The notes under the pieces were generated by a model, which did not search any database, had not been told where the DNA came from, and worked only from the letters and a program-made list of their open reading frames with translations. A DNA stretch of 64,000 nucleotides from assembly GCA_030430165.1 (NCBI GenBank), contig JAUIGL010000023.1, forward strand, positions 1 to 64,000, written 5' to 3'. This DNA is from a bacterium (GTDB lineage Bacteria > Desulfobacterota > Binatia > HRBIN30 > CADEER01). A program made the position numbers and the translations under genes. This document shows, piece by piece, positions 32,746 to 41,349 of this stretch (positions are counted from its first letter, which is position 1; every line of letters begins with the position of its first letter).

Positions 32746-33381
32746 ATGATCGATCTCTACACGTGGACGACGCCCAACGGCTACAAGATCTCCATCATGC
32801 TCGAGGAAACCGGCTTGCCCTATCGGGTGATTCCGGTCGATCTCGAAGCGGGGGACCAGCAGAAGCCCGAGTTCACCGCGCTCAACCCCAACCAGAAGAT
32901 TCCGGCGATCGTCGACAACGACACCGGCGGCGAACCGCTGTCGATCTTCGAATCGGGCGCGATTCTGATCCATCTCGCCGAGCGCAGCGGCCAGTTGCTG
33001 CCGGCCCAGGCCGCGCCCCGAGCCGAGGTGCTACAGTGGCTGATGTACCAGATGAGCCACGTCGGACCGATCATCGGCCAGGCCGGCCACTTCGCCAACG
33101 ACGCGCCCAAGGACAAGGACCACAGCTACGCCCTCGGACGCTTCATCGGTGAATCGCTGCGTATCGTCGGCGTGCTCAACGACCGACTCGCCGACCGCGA
33201 GTACCTGGCGCGGGACTACTCGATCGCCGACATCGCGACCTACCCCTGGGTCACCGCCGCCTGGGAGCCGTTCTCGGCGATGATGCCCGACGAAGTCGCC
33301 AAGCTACCGCACCTGCAGCGCTGGCTCGACCGAATCGCCGAGCGCCCCGCCGTCGCCAAGGGAATGAGCATCCCCGGCTGA
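32746..33381 (+). CDS. Glutathione S-transferase family protein
   Basis: The protein is 211 residues starting at MIDLYTWTTPNGYK; the reading frame extends upstream to 32677, but that part is repeat sequence. N-terminal thioredoxin-like domain: LPYRVIPVDLEAGDQ, then NPNQKIPAIVD with the cis-Pro, and ESGAILIHLAE with the glutathione-binding Glu-Ser. A helical C-terminal domain ends with YSIADIATYPWV. This matches bacterial YfcG/YghU-like GSTs with glutathione-dependent reductase or transferase activity. It is 25 bp from the convergent ligase gene. Confidence 0.9.
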   Translation: MIDLYTWTTPNGYKISIMLEETGLPYRVIPVDLEAGDQQKPEFTALNPNQKIPAIVDNDTGGEPLSIFESGAILIHLAERSGQLLPAQAAPRAEVLQWLMYQMSHVGPIIGQAGHFANDAPKDKDHSYALGRFIGESLRIVGVLNDRLADREYLARDYSIADIATYPWVTAAWEPFSAMMPDEVAKLPHLQRWLDRIAERPAVAKGMSIPG

Positions 33382-33406
33382 TCGCTGGCGGCCGACGAGG
33401 CGGCGC

Positions 33407-35047
33407 TCAGTCCGTCGTCGCCACCGCGACCGCCCAGCGATAGTCCGGCTTGCCGACCGGGCTGCGCTCGATGCGGTCGCGGTAGATGAACGCCTTGGGC
33501 AGCTTGTAGCGCGCCAGGTGCTCGGCGCAGGCCTCGCGCAATTCCTCGTCGGTGACCGAGCCCCCGCCGCGCAGCTGAACCACGGCGACCACCTCCTGGC
33601 CCCAGCGCTCGCTCGGGCGACCGCACACCACCGCGTCGTAGACGGCGGGGTGGCGTTTGAGAACCGCTTCGACCTCTTCGGCAAAGACCTTCTCGCCGCC
33701 GGTATTGATGGTGACCGAATCGCGGCCGAGCACCTCGATCGAGCCATCGTCGCGCAAGCGGGCGCGGTCGCCGGGCACCGAGTAGCGGACACCGTCGATC
33801 GCCGGGAACGTCTTTTCGGTCTTCTCGCGATCGCCGAGGTAACCCATCGGCACCCGGCCGTGCTGGGCGAACCAGCCGACCTCGTCGTCGCCGATCGCCA
33901 GACGACGGCCCTTGTCGGCACTGAGCACGCACGCGCCCGGGCTCGGATCGAAGGTTCCCGTGCTGGCGCCTCGTCGGCGCGAGCTGGTGTGCGTTGCCTG
34001 GCGTCCGGTCTCCGACGAGCCGACCGTATCGATGATGCGCACGTGATCCGGCAACAGCTCGAGCAGCTGCTCCTTCACGGAAACGCTGAGAATCGCCCCA
34101 CCGCTCGCCAGCACGGCGAGCTCGCTGAGGTCGTAGCTCGATGACTGCAGCTCGTCGATGAGCGGTCTGGCGAAGGCGTCGCCGATGATCTGTACGAGGT
34201 TGACCCGCTCGCGCTGCGCCGTGCTCAGGATCGACGCGGCATCCAGATGACGAGTCTGGTCCTGCAGGACAACCGTGTTGCCGGCGTGCAACGCGTCGAA
34301 CGCCGACCAGTGGGCGGCGTGCATCAGCGGCGCGGTCGGCATGGTGCGGAAGGCTCCCTTGGCAGCGTTGGCTCGAATCCGGTCGAGGGCGCCGATCTCC
34401 ACGCCCTCGCGGGTGCGCCCGCCGAGTGCGGCGACGAAGATGTCGGCCTGGCGCCACAGCACGCCCTTCGGCATGCCGGTCGTGCCGCCGGTATAGAGCA
34501 CGTACAGGTCGTCGACGGTCGCGGCGCGCGGAGGGGCTGTGTCATCGGCCGCCGCGATCGCGTCCTCGTACGCCACCGCGCCCGGCAGGAGGTCGTTGTC
34601 GGACTCGTCTGCCACCTGGAGCAGGATTCGCAGCTGCGGCAACTGCGGCAGGATCTTCACCAGGGTTGGCGCAAACTCGGCGTGATAGATGATCGCCTCG
34701 GCGCCCGCGTCGTTCAGCAAGTAGAGCAGCTCGTCGGCGACGTAGCGATAGTTGACGTTGACCGGAACGGCGCGCGCCTTGAACGAGCCGACCATGCTCT
34801 CCAGGTACTCCGGGCCGTTGTACATGTAGAGCGCAACGTGTGGCTGGCGCGATTCCCACGCGGCGCGGCCGGCGAAGCTGCCGGGCTCGGAGAGACCGCG
34901 ATCGATCAGACAGTTGGCGAGCCGGCGGCTGCGCGCGGCGAGCTCGGCGTGGCTGCGCCGGATGTCGCGCCAAACGATCGCATCGCGATCCGGGACGACG
35001 GCCGCGACCGCCTCGTTGACTTCGGCAAGATTGAATTCCACCCGCAT
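33407..35047 (-). CDS. AMP-dependent acyl-CoA synthetase/ligase
   Basis: This 546-residue ANL enzyme has the phosphate-binding loop YTGGTTGMPKGV, motif DTVGSSETG, adenylate motif YSVPGDRARL with GRDSVTINTGGEKVF as the hinge, and final Lys in RSPVGKPDYRW. The sequence resembles FadD-type ligases for steroid or aromatic acids more than medium-chain fatty acid ligases. It activates a carboxylate to its CoA thioester with ATP. The ATG at 35047 begins a standard N-terminus; a longer reading is not supported. It is divergent from the LLM-SDR pair, a common arrangement in catabolic clusters. Confidence 0.9.
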   Translation of the reverse strand: MRVEFNLAEVNEAVAAVVPDRDAIVWRDIRRSHAELAARSRRLANCLIDRGLSEPGSFAGRAAWESRQPHVALYMYNGPEYLESMVGSFKARAVPVNVNYRYVADELLYLLNDAGAEAIIYHAEFAPTLVKILPQLPQLRILLQVADESDNDLLPGAVAYEDAIAAADDTAPPRAATVDDLYVLYTGGTTGMPKGVLWRQADIFVAALGGRTREGVEIGALDRIRANAAKGAFRTMPTAPLMHAAHWSAFDALHAGNTVVLQDQTRHLDAASILSTAQRERVNLVQIIGDAFARPLIDELQSSSYDLSELAVLASGGAILSVSVKEQLLELLPDHVRIIDTVGSSETGRQATHTSSRRRGASTGTFDPSPGACVLSADKGRRLAIGDDEVGWFAQHGRVPMGYLGDREKTEKTFPAIDGVRYSVPGDRARLRDDGSIEVLGRDSVTINTGGEKVFAEEVEAVLKRHPAVYDAVVCGRPSERWGQEVVAVVQLRGGGSVTDEELREACAEHLARYKLPKAFIYRDRIERSPVGKPDYRWAVAVATTD

Positions 35048-35169
35048 TGTTTTGCTCGTCGCACCGCCCGATTTCAATCGCGGCGCAGTGCCGCCCCCGG
35101 ACCGGTCTTGATCGCCCGCCGCAAAGGCGGGAAAGATTGCCACTGACCACTTGCGACCAGGAGCAGACG

Positions 35170-36018
35170 ATGAAATTCGGCATCAGCATCTTTCCCACCG
35201 AGTACGCAATTCGCCCGGCCGAGCTCGCTGCCGCCGCCGAGGAGCGCGGCTTCGACTCCTTCTGGGTGCCGGAGCACTCCCATATCCCCGTTTCCGAGGC
35301 GACGCCGGGGCTCGATTCGGGCGGCCTTCCGAACATGTACTACGAAACCATCGACCCGTTCGTGACCCTCGCAACGGCGGCGCAGGCGACCGCGCGCCTT
35401 CTCCTCGGCACCAGCATCTGTCTGGTGATCCAACGCGATCCGATCCAGCTGGCCAAGGAGGTCGCCAGCCTCGACGTGCTCTCGGGCGGCCGTTTTCGCT
35501 TCGGCATCGGCCCCGGCTGGAATCAACCCGAGATCGAGAACCACGGCACCCGTTTCGACAAACGAGTCGGCGTCATGCGCGATCGGGTCGCGGCGATGAA
35601 ACAGATCTGGACCAACGACACCGCCGAGTACCACGGCAAGTACGTCGACTTCGGACCGATGTACGCCTGGCCGAAGCCGACCACCAAGCCGCACCCTCCG
35701 GTGATCGTCGCCGCCAACCTGCCGGGCGGGATGAAGCGCCTGGTCGACTATGCCGACGGCTGGATGCCGATGCCGGGCGCGGGAGAGACCGAGCCGCTGC
35801 AACACATCCCGGCGCTGCACGAAAAGCTGCGCGCCGCCGGGCGCGATCCGGACCAATTCGAGATCTCGATGTACCTGACGCCGAACGACCCCGACTATCT
35901 CGGCAAGATGGCGGACAGCGGTGTCCACCGGGCGATCTTCGTGCTCGACCCCCTACCCCGCGACCAAGCGCTGCAGCAGCTCGACGAGTACGCCGGCGCC
36001 ATCGTCGGCAACGGCTGA
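35170..36018 (+). CDS. LLM-class F420-dependent oxidoreductase
   Basis: The protein is 282 residues and matches the luciferase-like TIM barrel: MKFGISIFPTEYAI at the start, FWVPEHSHIP, and VLSGGRFRFGIGPGWN, the family signature. Many such enzymes, especially in actinobacteria and uncultured lineages, use coenzyme F420 rather than FMN, but F420 use is inferred. The substrate is likely an intermediate of the neighbouring acyl-CoA route. The stop is 4 bp before the SDR start, so the two are coupled. Confidence 0.87.
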   Translation: MKFGISIFPTEYAIRPAELAAAAEERGFDSFWVPEHSHIPVSEATPGLDSGGLPNMYYETIDPFVTLATAAQATARLLLGTSICLVIQRDPIQLAKEVASLDVLSGGRFRFGIGPGWNQPEIENHGTRFDKRVGVMRDRVAAMKQIWTNDTAEYHGKYVDFGPMYAWPKPTTKPHPPVIVAANLPGGMKRLVDYADGWMPMPGAGETEPLQHIPALHEKLRAAGRDPDQFEISMYLTPNDPDYLGKMADSGVHRAIFVLDPLPRDQALQQLDEYAGAIVGNG

Positions 36019-36022
36019 ACCG

Positions 36023-36877
36023 GTGCAGGACTTCAAGGACAAGGTCGCAGTCGTCACCGGCGCGGCGAGCGGCATCGGCCGCGCGCTGGCGCAGCGCTTC
36101 GCCGAGGCCGGAATGAAAGTCGTCCTCGCCGACGTCGAGGTCGGCGCGCTCGAGGCGGTGTCCGCCGAGCTAGGCGCGCAGGGGTTCGAGACCCTGGCGA
36201 TCCCGACCGACGTCAGCCGCGAAGCCGAGGTACGCAACCTCGCCGATCGCACCCTCGACGAGCTCGGAGCGGTCGACATCCTCTGCAACAACGCCGGCGT
36301 CTTCACCGGCGGGCTCGCCTGGCAGTCACCGCACCAGGACTACGAGTGGCTGATCGACGTCAACGTCTGGGGCGTCGTGCACGGGGTTCGAGTGTTCGTG
36401 CCGATCATGCTCGGCCAGGGGTCCGAGGCACACATCGTCAACACCGCTTCGATGGCCGGCCTCACCAACGGGCCGTTCACCGCCATCTACACCATGACCA
36501 AGCACGCGGTGGTCGGCTATTCCGAGGCGCTGTACCACGACCTGACCAGCAGCGGCGCCAACATCGGGGTCTCGGTGCTGTGCCCCGAGCTGGTCGACAC
36601 GCGCATTGCCGACGCGCGACGCAACCGCCCGCAGGATCTCGCCGGCTTCGACTTCAGCTCGCCCGAGCGCGAGCTCGCCGAGGAAAGCCTGCGCACCCTG
36701 GCGAGCAGCAAGGGAGTCGACCCGACCGTGCTCGCCGACCGCGCGCTCGAGGCGATCCGCGACAACCGCTTCTACGTTCTCTCCGACGACGGCTGGCGCC
36801 GCTCGTGCGAGACGCGGCTCGAGGATATTCGGCTGGCGCGCAATCCGACTTTGGCGATTCCGAGCGAGGTCGAGTAG
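36023..36877 (+). CDS. Short-chain dehydrogenase/reductase
   Basis: This 284-residue SDR has cofactor motif TGAASGIGRAL, NNAG, Ser in NTASMAG and the YxxxK pair in YTMTK. LADVEV after the second strand gives an Asp that usually favours NAD over NADP. The GTG start lies 4 bp after the LLM stop. Members oxidise alcohols or reduce ketones. It probably acts on the same substrate series as the ligase and dehydrogenases around it. Confidence 0.92.
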   Translation: MQDFKDKVAVVTGAASGIGRALAQRFAEAGMKVVLADVEVGALEAVSAELGAQGFETLAIPTDVSREAEVRNLADRTLDELGAVDILCNNAGVFTGGLAWQSPHQDYEWLIDVNVWGVVHGVRVFVPIMLGQGSEAHIVNTASMAGLTNGPFTAIYTMTKHAVVGYSEALYHDLTSSGANIGVSVLCPELVDTRIADARRNRPQDLAGFDFSSPERELAEESLRTLASSKGVDPTVLADRALEAIRDNRFYVLSDDGWRRSCETRLEDIRLARNPTLAIPSEVE

Positions 36878-36893
36878 CCGCGCACCGGAATCG

Positions 36894-36985
36894 TCCAAGG
36901 CGCTGCTGCGCAGCGCGGCAAAAGCTCGGCGCTTTGCGCCTTGCGGCCAAAGCCCGCCCGCGGCGGGCGTCCAAATGGAGGGGCG
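36894..36985 (+). repeat. Hairpin array variant with TCCAAA/GCCAAA linkers
   Basis: CGCTGC-TGC-GCAGCG, GGCGC-TTT-GCGCC and CCCGCC-CGC-GGCGGG follow one another, joined by GGCAAAAG, CGGCCAAAG and CGTCCAAAT. The pattern is that of the arrays at 22004 and 22730 with a different linker. It starts 17 bp after the SDR stop, in sense orientation. Confidence 0.75.
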
Positions 36986-37005
36986 GGTTGTCGGGGTCTG
37001 CAAAT

Positions 37006-37222
37006 ACATCGGTGGGCCTTCGCCCCCATTTGAGGGACCCTCATCCTGCCCTTCTCCCACAGGGAGAAGGAATGCCAGATGCCTCTCCCTGTGGGAGAGG
37101 TCGGCCGACTCGTCCACCAAAGCTCGAAGAGCGCCGGTGGAAGGCCGGGTGAGGGTCCCTCGGATGACCGAGCGTAGCGAGCTCAGTTTGTTTGCGGAGG
37201 GCCGAACTGACCCACTACCCGC
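37006..37222. repeat. Mosaic hairpin repeat, copy a
   Basis: Modules in order: GTGGGCCTTCGCCCCC; ACCCTCATCC; CTTCTCCC/GGGAGAAG; CCTCTCCC/GGGAGAGG; CGGCCGACTCGTCCACC; CCGGGTGAGGGTCCCTCGG; GACCGAGCGTAGC; CTCAGTTTG. The reverse complement of this order occurs at 40906-41270 and 52751-52930. There is no gene in 36878-37256. Confidence 0.8.
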
Positions 37223-37256
37223 ACAGACGCCAAATTGAGGGGGCGGGTTTCGGGGG

Positions 37257-38282
37257 TTACGCCCGCAGCTCGGCTACCAGGGCTTCGAGCTGGGTGGCGC
37301 GGGGGCCGAAGGCGTGGTCGAAGCCGTGCGCTCGCTTCATGTAGAGGTGCGCGTCGCACTCCCAGGTGAATCCCATTCCGCCGTGGTTCTGGATGTTGTC
37401 GGCGCCGTTCTGCAGATAGGCGTCGGCACACAGCAGCTTGGCGACGGCGACGTGGTGCGCCGCGTTGGCTACGCCGTCGCGCAGGGCGATGGTCGCGTAG
37501 ATGGTCGCCGAGCGCGCCACCTCGGCGCGCACCGCCATGTCGGCGCAGCGGTGCTTGACCGCCTGGAATGAACCGATCGGCTGGCCGAACTGCTCGCGTA
37601 CCTTGCCGTACTCGACCGACATCTCGACCGTGCGCTCGATGCCGCCGACCGCCTCGGCGCAACTGAGGATCGTCGCGGTGAGCGCCAGCGAGCGCGCCGA
37701 CTCGCCGCGCGCAACGACGGCACACTCGCTATCGCAGGTCAGTGAAGAGAGCACGCGGGTCGGATCGAGAGAGCGCTGCGACGCAATTTCCCAGGACGCG
37801 TCGCGGCGCACCAGGTACCAATCGGCCGCGTCGTACACCAGCAGAGCTCGCGCGCTCGCAGCGTCCGCCACTTGCGACAGCTGGGCGCGAACCCGGCCGC
37901 CCTCGACCTCGAAGCGATCCGCGTCGCGGATGGTCACCAGGGCGCAGGGCAAGCTGCCATCGACGACCGCGGCGCGCTCGGCGCCGCCGAGAACCCGCGC
38001 CGCCAACACCGAGCCGAGCCAGGGACCGGGCGCGAGCGAGCGACCGAGCTCGTTGAACAGGATCATCTCCTCGGTCAGCGAAAAGCCCGAGCCACCCGCC
38101 GTCTCTTCCAGTGCGAGCGCAAAGAAGCCGAGCGAGCCAGCCTCCCGCCATACGTCGTCGAGCCCCTCGGCGGCGTCGCCCTCGGCCCAGCGGCGCGTCT
38201 TTTCCAACGACAACTGCTTGCCGAGAAACGAACGCACCGTCTCCTGGATCGCGTCCTGCTCCTGGCTCTGCATGAGATCCAT
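37257..38282 (-). CDS. Acyl-CoA dehydrogenase, small non-catalytic-type subunit
   Basis: The protein is 341 residues, short for the family, with an abbreviated beta domain. The flavin-binding RxQFGxxIGxFQAVKH is present, but neither the YEGT Glu nor the G-helix Glu is found. This is the pattern of the second subunit of actinobacterial steroid side-chain dehydrogenases (ChsE5/FadE27 type), which forms an alpha2-beta2 enzyme with a catalytic partner. The partner candidate is the gene 17 bp upstream (38300-39481), which has the Glu. The start has GGGAGGG upstream. Confidence 0.85.
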   Translation of the reverse strand: MDLMQSQEQDAIQETVRSFLGKQLSLEKTRRWAEGDAAEGLDDVWREAGSLGFFALALEETAGGSGFSLTEEMILFNELGRSLAPGPWLGSVLAARVLGGAERAAVVDGSLPCALVTIRDADRFEVEGGRVRAQLSQVADAASARALLVYDAADWYLVRRDASWEIASQRSLDPTRVLSSLTCDSECAVVARGESARSLALTATILSCAEAVGGIERTVEMSVEYGKVREQFGQPIGSFQAVKHRCADMAVRAEVARSATIYATIALRDGVANAAHHVAVAKLLCADAYLQNGADNIQNHGGMGFTWECDAHLYMKRAHGFDHAFGPRATQLEALVAELRA

Positions 38283-38299
38283 CGGGCCCTCCCCTACCT

Positions 38300-39481
38300 C
38301 TACCTCGGCAAACCGAGAATGCGCTCGCCGATGATGTTGCGCTGGATCTCCTTGGTGCCGGCGGCGATGGTCGAGGAGAAGACCAGCAGATAGTGGAATA
38401 CCCAATCCCACTCGCCGCGCGGCACGTCCCAGCGCAGGATGCGCGAGCCGAGGATGTCCATCGCCAATCGGCACACCCGCTGCTGCAGCTCGGAGAAGAA
38501 CAGGCGGATCAACGAACCTTCGGCGCTCGGCATGCCGGTGCGCGCGGTCCGGCTGACACTGCGGTAGGTCATCGCCCGCAGCGCCTCTACCTCGGCCGTG
38601 CACTGCGCCAGGCGGCGCGCAATGTGCTCGTCCTCGAGCGCCACCTGGCGCTGCGGCGAGCTCTCCAACGGCGTTTCCCGAGCCAGCTCGACCAGGGCAT
38701 CGACCAGCTGCGCCAGGCGGACCTGCTCGGAGAGAAACGCGGTGCCGCGCTCGAAGCTCAGCGTCGACATCGCCACCTTCCAGCCGTCGTTGATGGCGCC
38801 GACCACGTTCGCCCGCGGAATGCGCACCTCGTCGTAAAAGACCTCGCAAAATTCCTCGTGCCCGGCCATCGTACGGATCGGTCGAATCTCCATCCCCTTG
38901 GCGTCCATCGGACAGATCACCCAGGAGATCCCCTTGTGGCGCGGCGCTTCCGGGTCGGTGCGCACCAGCAGCTCCTGGTACTGCGCGATGTCGCCAAAGC
39001 TGGTCCAGATCTTCTGCCCGCTGACGACCAGGTCGTCGCCGTCGATCACCGCCCGGGTCTGCAGGCCGGCGAGGTCGGATCCCGCCCCGGGCTCCGAGAA
39101 GCCCTGGCACCAGACGACTTCGCCGCTGAGAATCTTCGGCAAATGGAACGACTTCTGCTCGTCGCTGCCGCAGGCCATCAACGTCGGACCGCCGTGCTTG
39201 AGGCCGACGAACAGCGTCGTCGGCTCGGGCGCTTTGGCGCGGGCGAACTCCTCGTACCAGATCACCTGCTCCATCAGCGATGCACCGCGGCCGCCGTACT
39301 CGGTCGGCCAGTTGATGCCGGCCCAACCCGCGTCGAACATCGCGCGCTGCCACCGCCGATCGAACTCGGCTCGCTGCCGCGGCTCTTCTCCGCGTTCGTC
39401 GGCGGCCGGCTTGTTGGCCTCGAGCCAGGCGCGCGCCTCGCGGCGAAACGCTTCCTCTTCAGGGGAGAAGGTCAGATCCAT
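38300..39481 (-). CDS. Acyl-CoA dehydrogenase, catalytic subunit
   Basis: The protein is 393 residues. Domain order is normal, with GFSEPGAGSDLAGL and KIWTSFGDIA. The catalytic base is likely E244 in TLSFERGT, the position used by isovaleryl-CoA dehydrogenase and by FadE26/ChsE4. The C-terminal segment reads AAGTKEIQRNIIGER, with Ala where medium-chain enzymes place Glu. It forms an operon with the smaller dehydrogenase that follows. The likely substrate is a branched or polycyclic acyl-CoA. Confidence 0.9.
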   Translation of the reverse strand: MDLTFSPEEEAFRREARAWLEANKPAADERGEEPRQRAEFDRRWQRAMFDAGWAGINWPTEYGGRGASLMEQVIWYEEFARAKAPEPTTLFVGLKHGGPTLMACGSDEQKSFHLPKILSGEVVWCQGFSEPGAGSDLAGLQTRAVIDGDDLVVSGQKIWTSFGDIAQYQELLVRTDPEAPRHKGISWVICPMDAKGMEIRPIRTMAGHEEFCEVFYDEVRIPRANVVGAINDGWKVAMSTLSFERGTAFLSEQVRLAQLVDALVELARETPLESSPQRQVALEDEHIARRLAQCTAEVEALRAMTYRSVSRTARTGMPSAEGSLIRLFFSELQQRVCRLAMDILGSRILRWDVPRGEWDWVFHYLLVFSSTIAAGTKEIQRNIIGERILGLPR

Positions 39482-39613
39482 CCGGGCAATATGCGACAGG
39501 ATGAAAGCATTGGAAAGAGAGCGACAGGGCGCAGATGGCAGCTCGCGGCAAGCACTGCATCCGACAAGCGTCGCCGCGCTCGGCTCCCCCCTGCCGACTC
39601 GGTGTCGCGCGAT

Positions 39614-40846
39614 TCACTCGACCCGTCGGTGCGCGGCATAGACGTTCTCGAGAAAGCGATGCACCGCGTTGATGGTGTGCCCGGTGCGCAGCGAGTGGAA
39701 GACTTCGAAGGCGTGCTGCGCGCCGGGGATCTCGGCGTAGAGGACCGGCTGCTGCGATTCGGCGCGTAGCGCGGCGACGAAGCTGCGCGCGTTCTCGACC
39801 AGAGCGAGACTGTCGTGGGTTCCGTGGATGACGAAGAACGGCGGCGCTTCGCGGCTGACGTGCGAGATCGGCGAAGCGAGCTCCCAGGTGGCGCGCTGGC
39901 CCTCCGGGCATACCTTCATCACGTAGCGTTGGAGAAAGCCGCGCATCGACTGACCGGTGTGAGCGCCGTCGCGATCGAGGAAGTCGTAGATCCCGTAGAA
40001 GGGCACGCAGGCGGCGACCGAAGTGTCGACCTCCTCGAAGCCGGGCTGCAGCTCCGGCAGGTGCGAGGTCAGCGCCGCCAGCGACGACAGGTGGCCGCCC
40101 GCCGAACCGCCGGTAATGGCGACGAAGCGCGGATCGAGTCCGTACGCCGGCCCGTACTCGCGGATCCAGGCGATCGCCCGCTTGACGTCGACGATGTGGT
40201 CGGGGAAGGACGCCGCCGGGCTGAGACGGTAATTCGCCGCGACGCAGCCCCATCCGTTCGCAGCCAGCAGATACATCAACGGCTTGGCCTGCTCGCGCTT
40301 GTCGCCGATCGTCCACCCGCCGCCGTGGATCTGTAGCAGGACCGGTAGCGGCCGGTCTCGCTCGACCGGCCGATAGAGATCGAGATGGTGGCGGTGGCCG
40401 AGGTCGCCGTAGGCGATGTCCTTGACCACTTCGACCCCGGGCCGATGCATGCGGAACGGATTGAGCAACTCGACCCAGGGGACGAAGGTCCGCACTTTGC
40501 CGAGCTGCCCCGGCACCTCCAGCCCCTCGCCGAACCCCGACGCCAAAGTGTCCGATAGCGTCCGCACCACCCGCGCCGCGCGGAACTGCGCGTAGCCCAA
40601 CCCGAGCCACGACAGCGCGAGCAGACCGAGCCCGGCCCAGCCGCGGCTGGAGGCAAGTCCGCCCGCCCACGCCATCACCCCGGCCACCAGCATCTGCATG
40701 CCGATGGCGTGCAGGGCGAGCTCGCCGCCCAGCCAGCCGAGGAAAAAGTAGGGGACGATCAGCGGACCGATATTCTTCCCGCGCACCAGCACCACCGCCG
40801 TGAGGGCGAGACTGACGACGCCGAAAACGAGCAGCGCGGTATCCAT
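39614..40846 (-). CDS. Membrane-anchored alpha/beta-hydrolase (HSL/esterase family)
   Basis: The protein is 410 residues. The first 95 residues carry three or four hydrophobic helices. The catalytic domain has the HSL oxyanion motif LLQIHGGGWTIGD, nucleophile Ser in ITGGSAGGHL, Asp in GTHDSLAL and His in GAQHAFEVF. It probably hydrolyses esters or lipids at the inner membrane. It lies 132 bp upstream of the dehydrogenase pair on the same strand. The substrate is unknown. Confidence 0.87.
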   Translation of the reverse strand: MDTALLVFGVVSLALTAVVLVRGKNIGPLIVPYFFLGWLGGELALHAIGMQMLVAGVMAWAGGLASSRGWAGLGLLALSWLGLGYAQFRAARVVRTLSDTLASGFGEGLEVPGQLGKVRTFVPWVELLNPFRMHRPGVEVVKDIAYGDLGHRHHLDLYRPVERDRPLPVLLQIHGGGWTIGDKREQAKPLMYLLAANGWGCVAANYRLSPAASFPDHIVDVKRAIAWIREYGPAYGLDPRFVAITGGSAGGHLSSLAALTSHLPELQPGFEEVDTSVAACVPFYGIYDFLDRDGAHTGQSMRGFLQRYVMKVCPEGQRATWELASPISHVSREAPPFFVIHGTHDSLALVENARSFVAALRAESQQPVLYAEIPGAQHAFEVFHSLRTGHTINAVHRFLENVYAAHRRVE

Positions 40847-40905
40847 GGGACCCGAGCCTCGATTCCGCGCGAGCCGCAGTCAAGCCAACCTGCCAACCGC
40901 CAGCC

Positions 40906-41029
40906 GGTCAGTTTGGACCTCCGAAACCAAACTGAGCCTCGCTCAGCTCGGTCATCCGAGGGCCCCTCACCCGGCCTTCCACCGGCGCTCTTCGAGCTTT
41001 GGTGGACGAGTCGGCCGACCTCTCACAAA
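40906..41029. repeat. Mosaic hairpin repeat, copy b, interrupted by a MITE
   Basis: This is the reverse complement of copy a: CAGTTTGG/CCAAACTG hairpin, GGTCATCCGAGGG, CTCACCCGG, the GCTCTTCGAGC palindrome, GTGGACGAGTCGGCCGACC, and the left arm of the CCTCTC hairpin. The module resumes at 41250 with AAAGGGAGAGGCATCTG. The 220-bp insertion between is the MITE-like element. Confidence 0.8.
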
Positions 41030-41249
41030 GAGGGTGTCGATTTTCTCCAGCGACCGCCGAACCGCCTGTGATCCCCAGAGGGCCAGGGTGAGGGCGTATC
41101 CAATGGCTGCCGTACGCAAACCGTTGTGCGCATTGGCTAGCGACGCCTTTCCTTTCGGTCCCCTCACCTTTAATCCTCTCCCGCTGGCAATGCGGGAGAG
41201 GGATTCTGTGCGCGCTTCGCGCGTTTCGTTCGAGAAAATCGACAGCTTC
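41030..41249. mobile_element. MITE-like element, copy 1 (220 bp)
   Basis: Left end GAGGGTGTCGATTTTCTC and right end GAGAAAATCGACAGCTTC form terminal inverted repeats of 18 bp with few mismatches. The inside has a CTCTCCCG/CGGGAGAG hairpin and no coding potential. It is about 90% identical by eye to the copy at 61530-61756. Flanking tetramers are CAAA and TAAA, an imperfect duplication in the loop of a host hairpin. Confidence 0.8.
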
Positions 41250-41332
41250 TAAAGGGAGAGGCATCTGATTCCCCCTGATTCGCGCCTTTTGCACGACCCG
41301 CGCGACGTGCTACCAATTTTCCCATTACCCGC

Positions 41333-41340
41333 AAGGAGGT
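41333..41340 (+). promoter_or_regulatory. Strong Shine-Dalgarno of the AOR gene
   Basis: AAGGAGGT lies 9 nt before the ATG. It is the closest to consensus in the window and suggests high translation of the oxidoreductase. Confidence 0.85.
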
Positions 41341-41349
41341 AGCCGAGGC

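Noticed and set aside
40908-41294. Open reading in the MITE and mosaic repeat (minus strand)
   Set aside because: It covers repeat sequence, recurs at the other MITE copy and differs in frame there.
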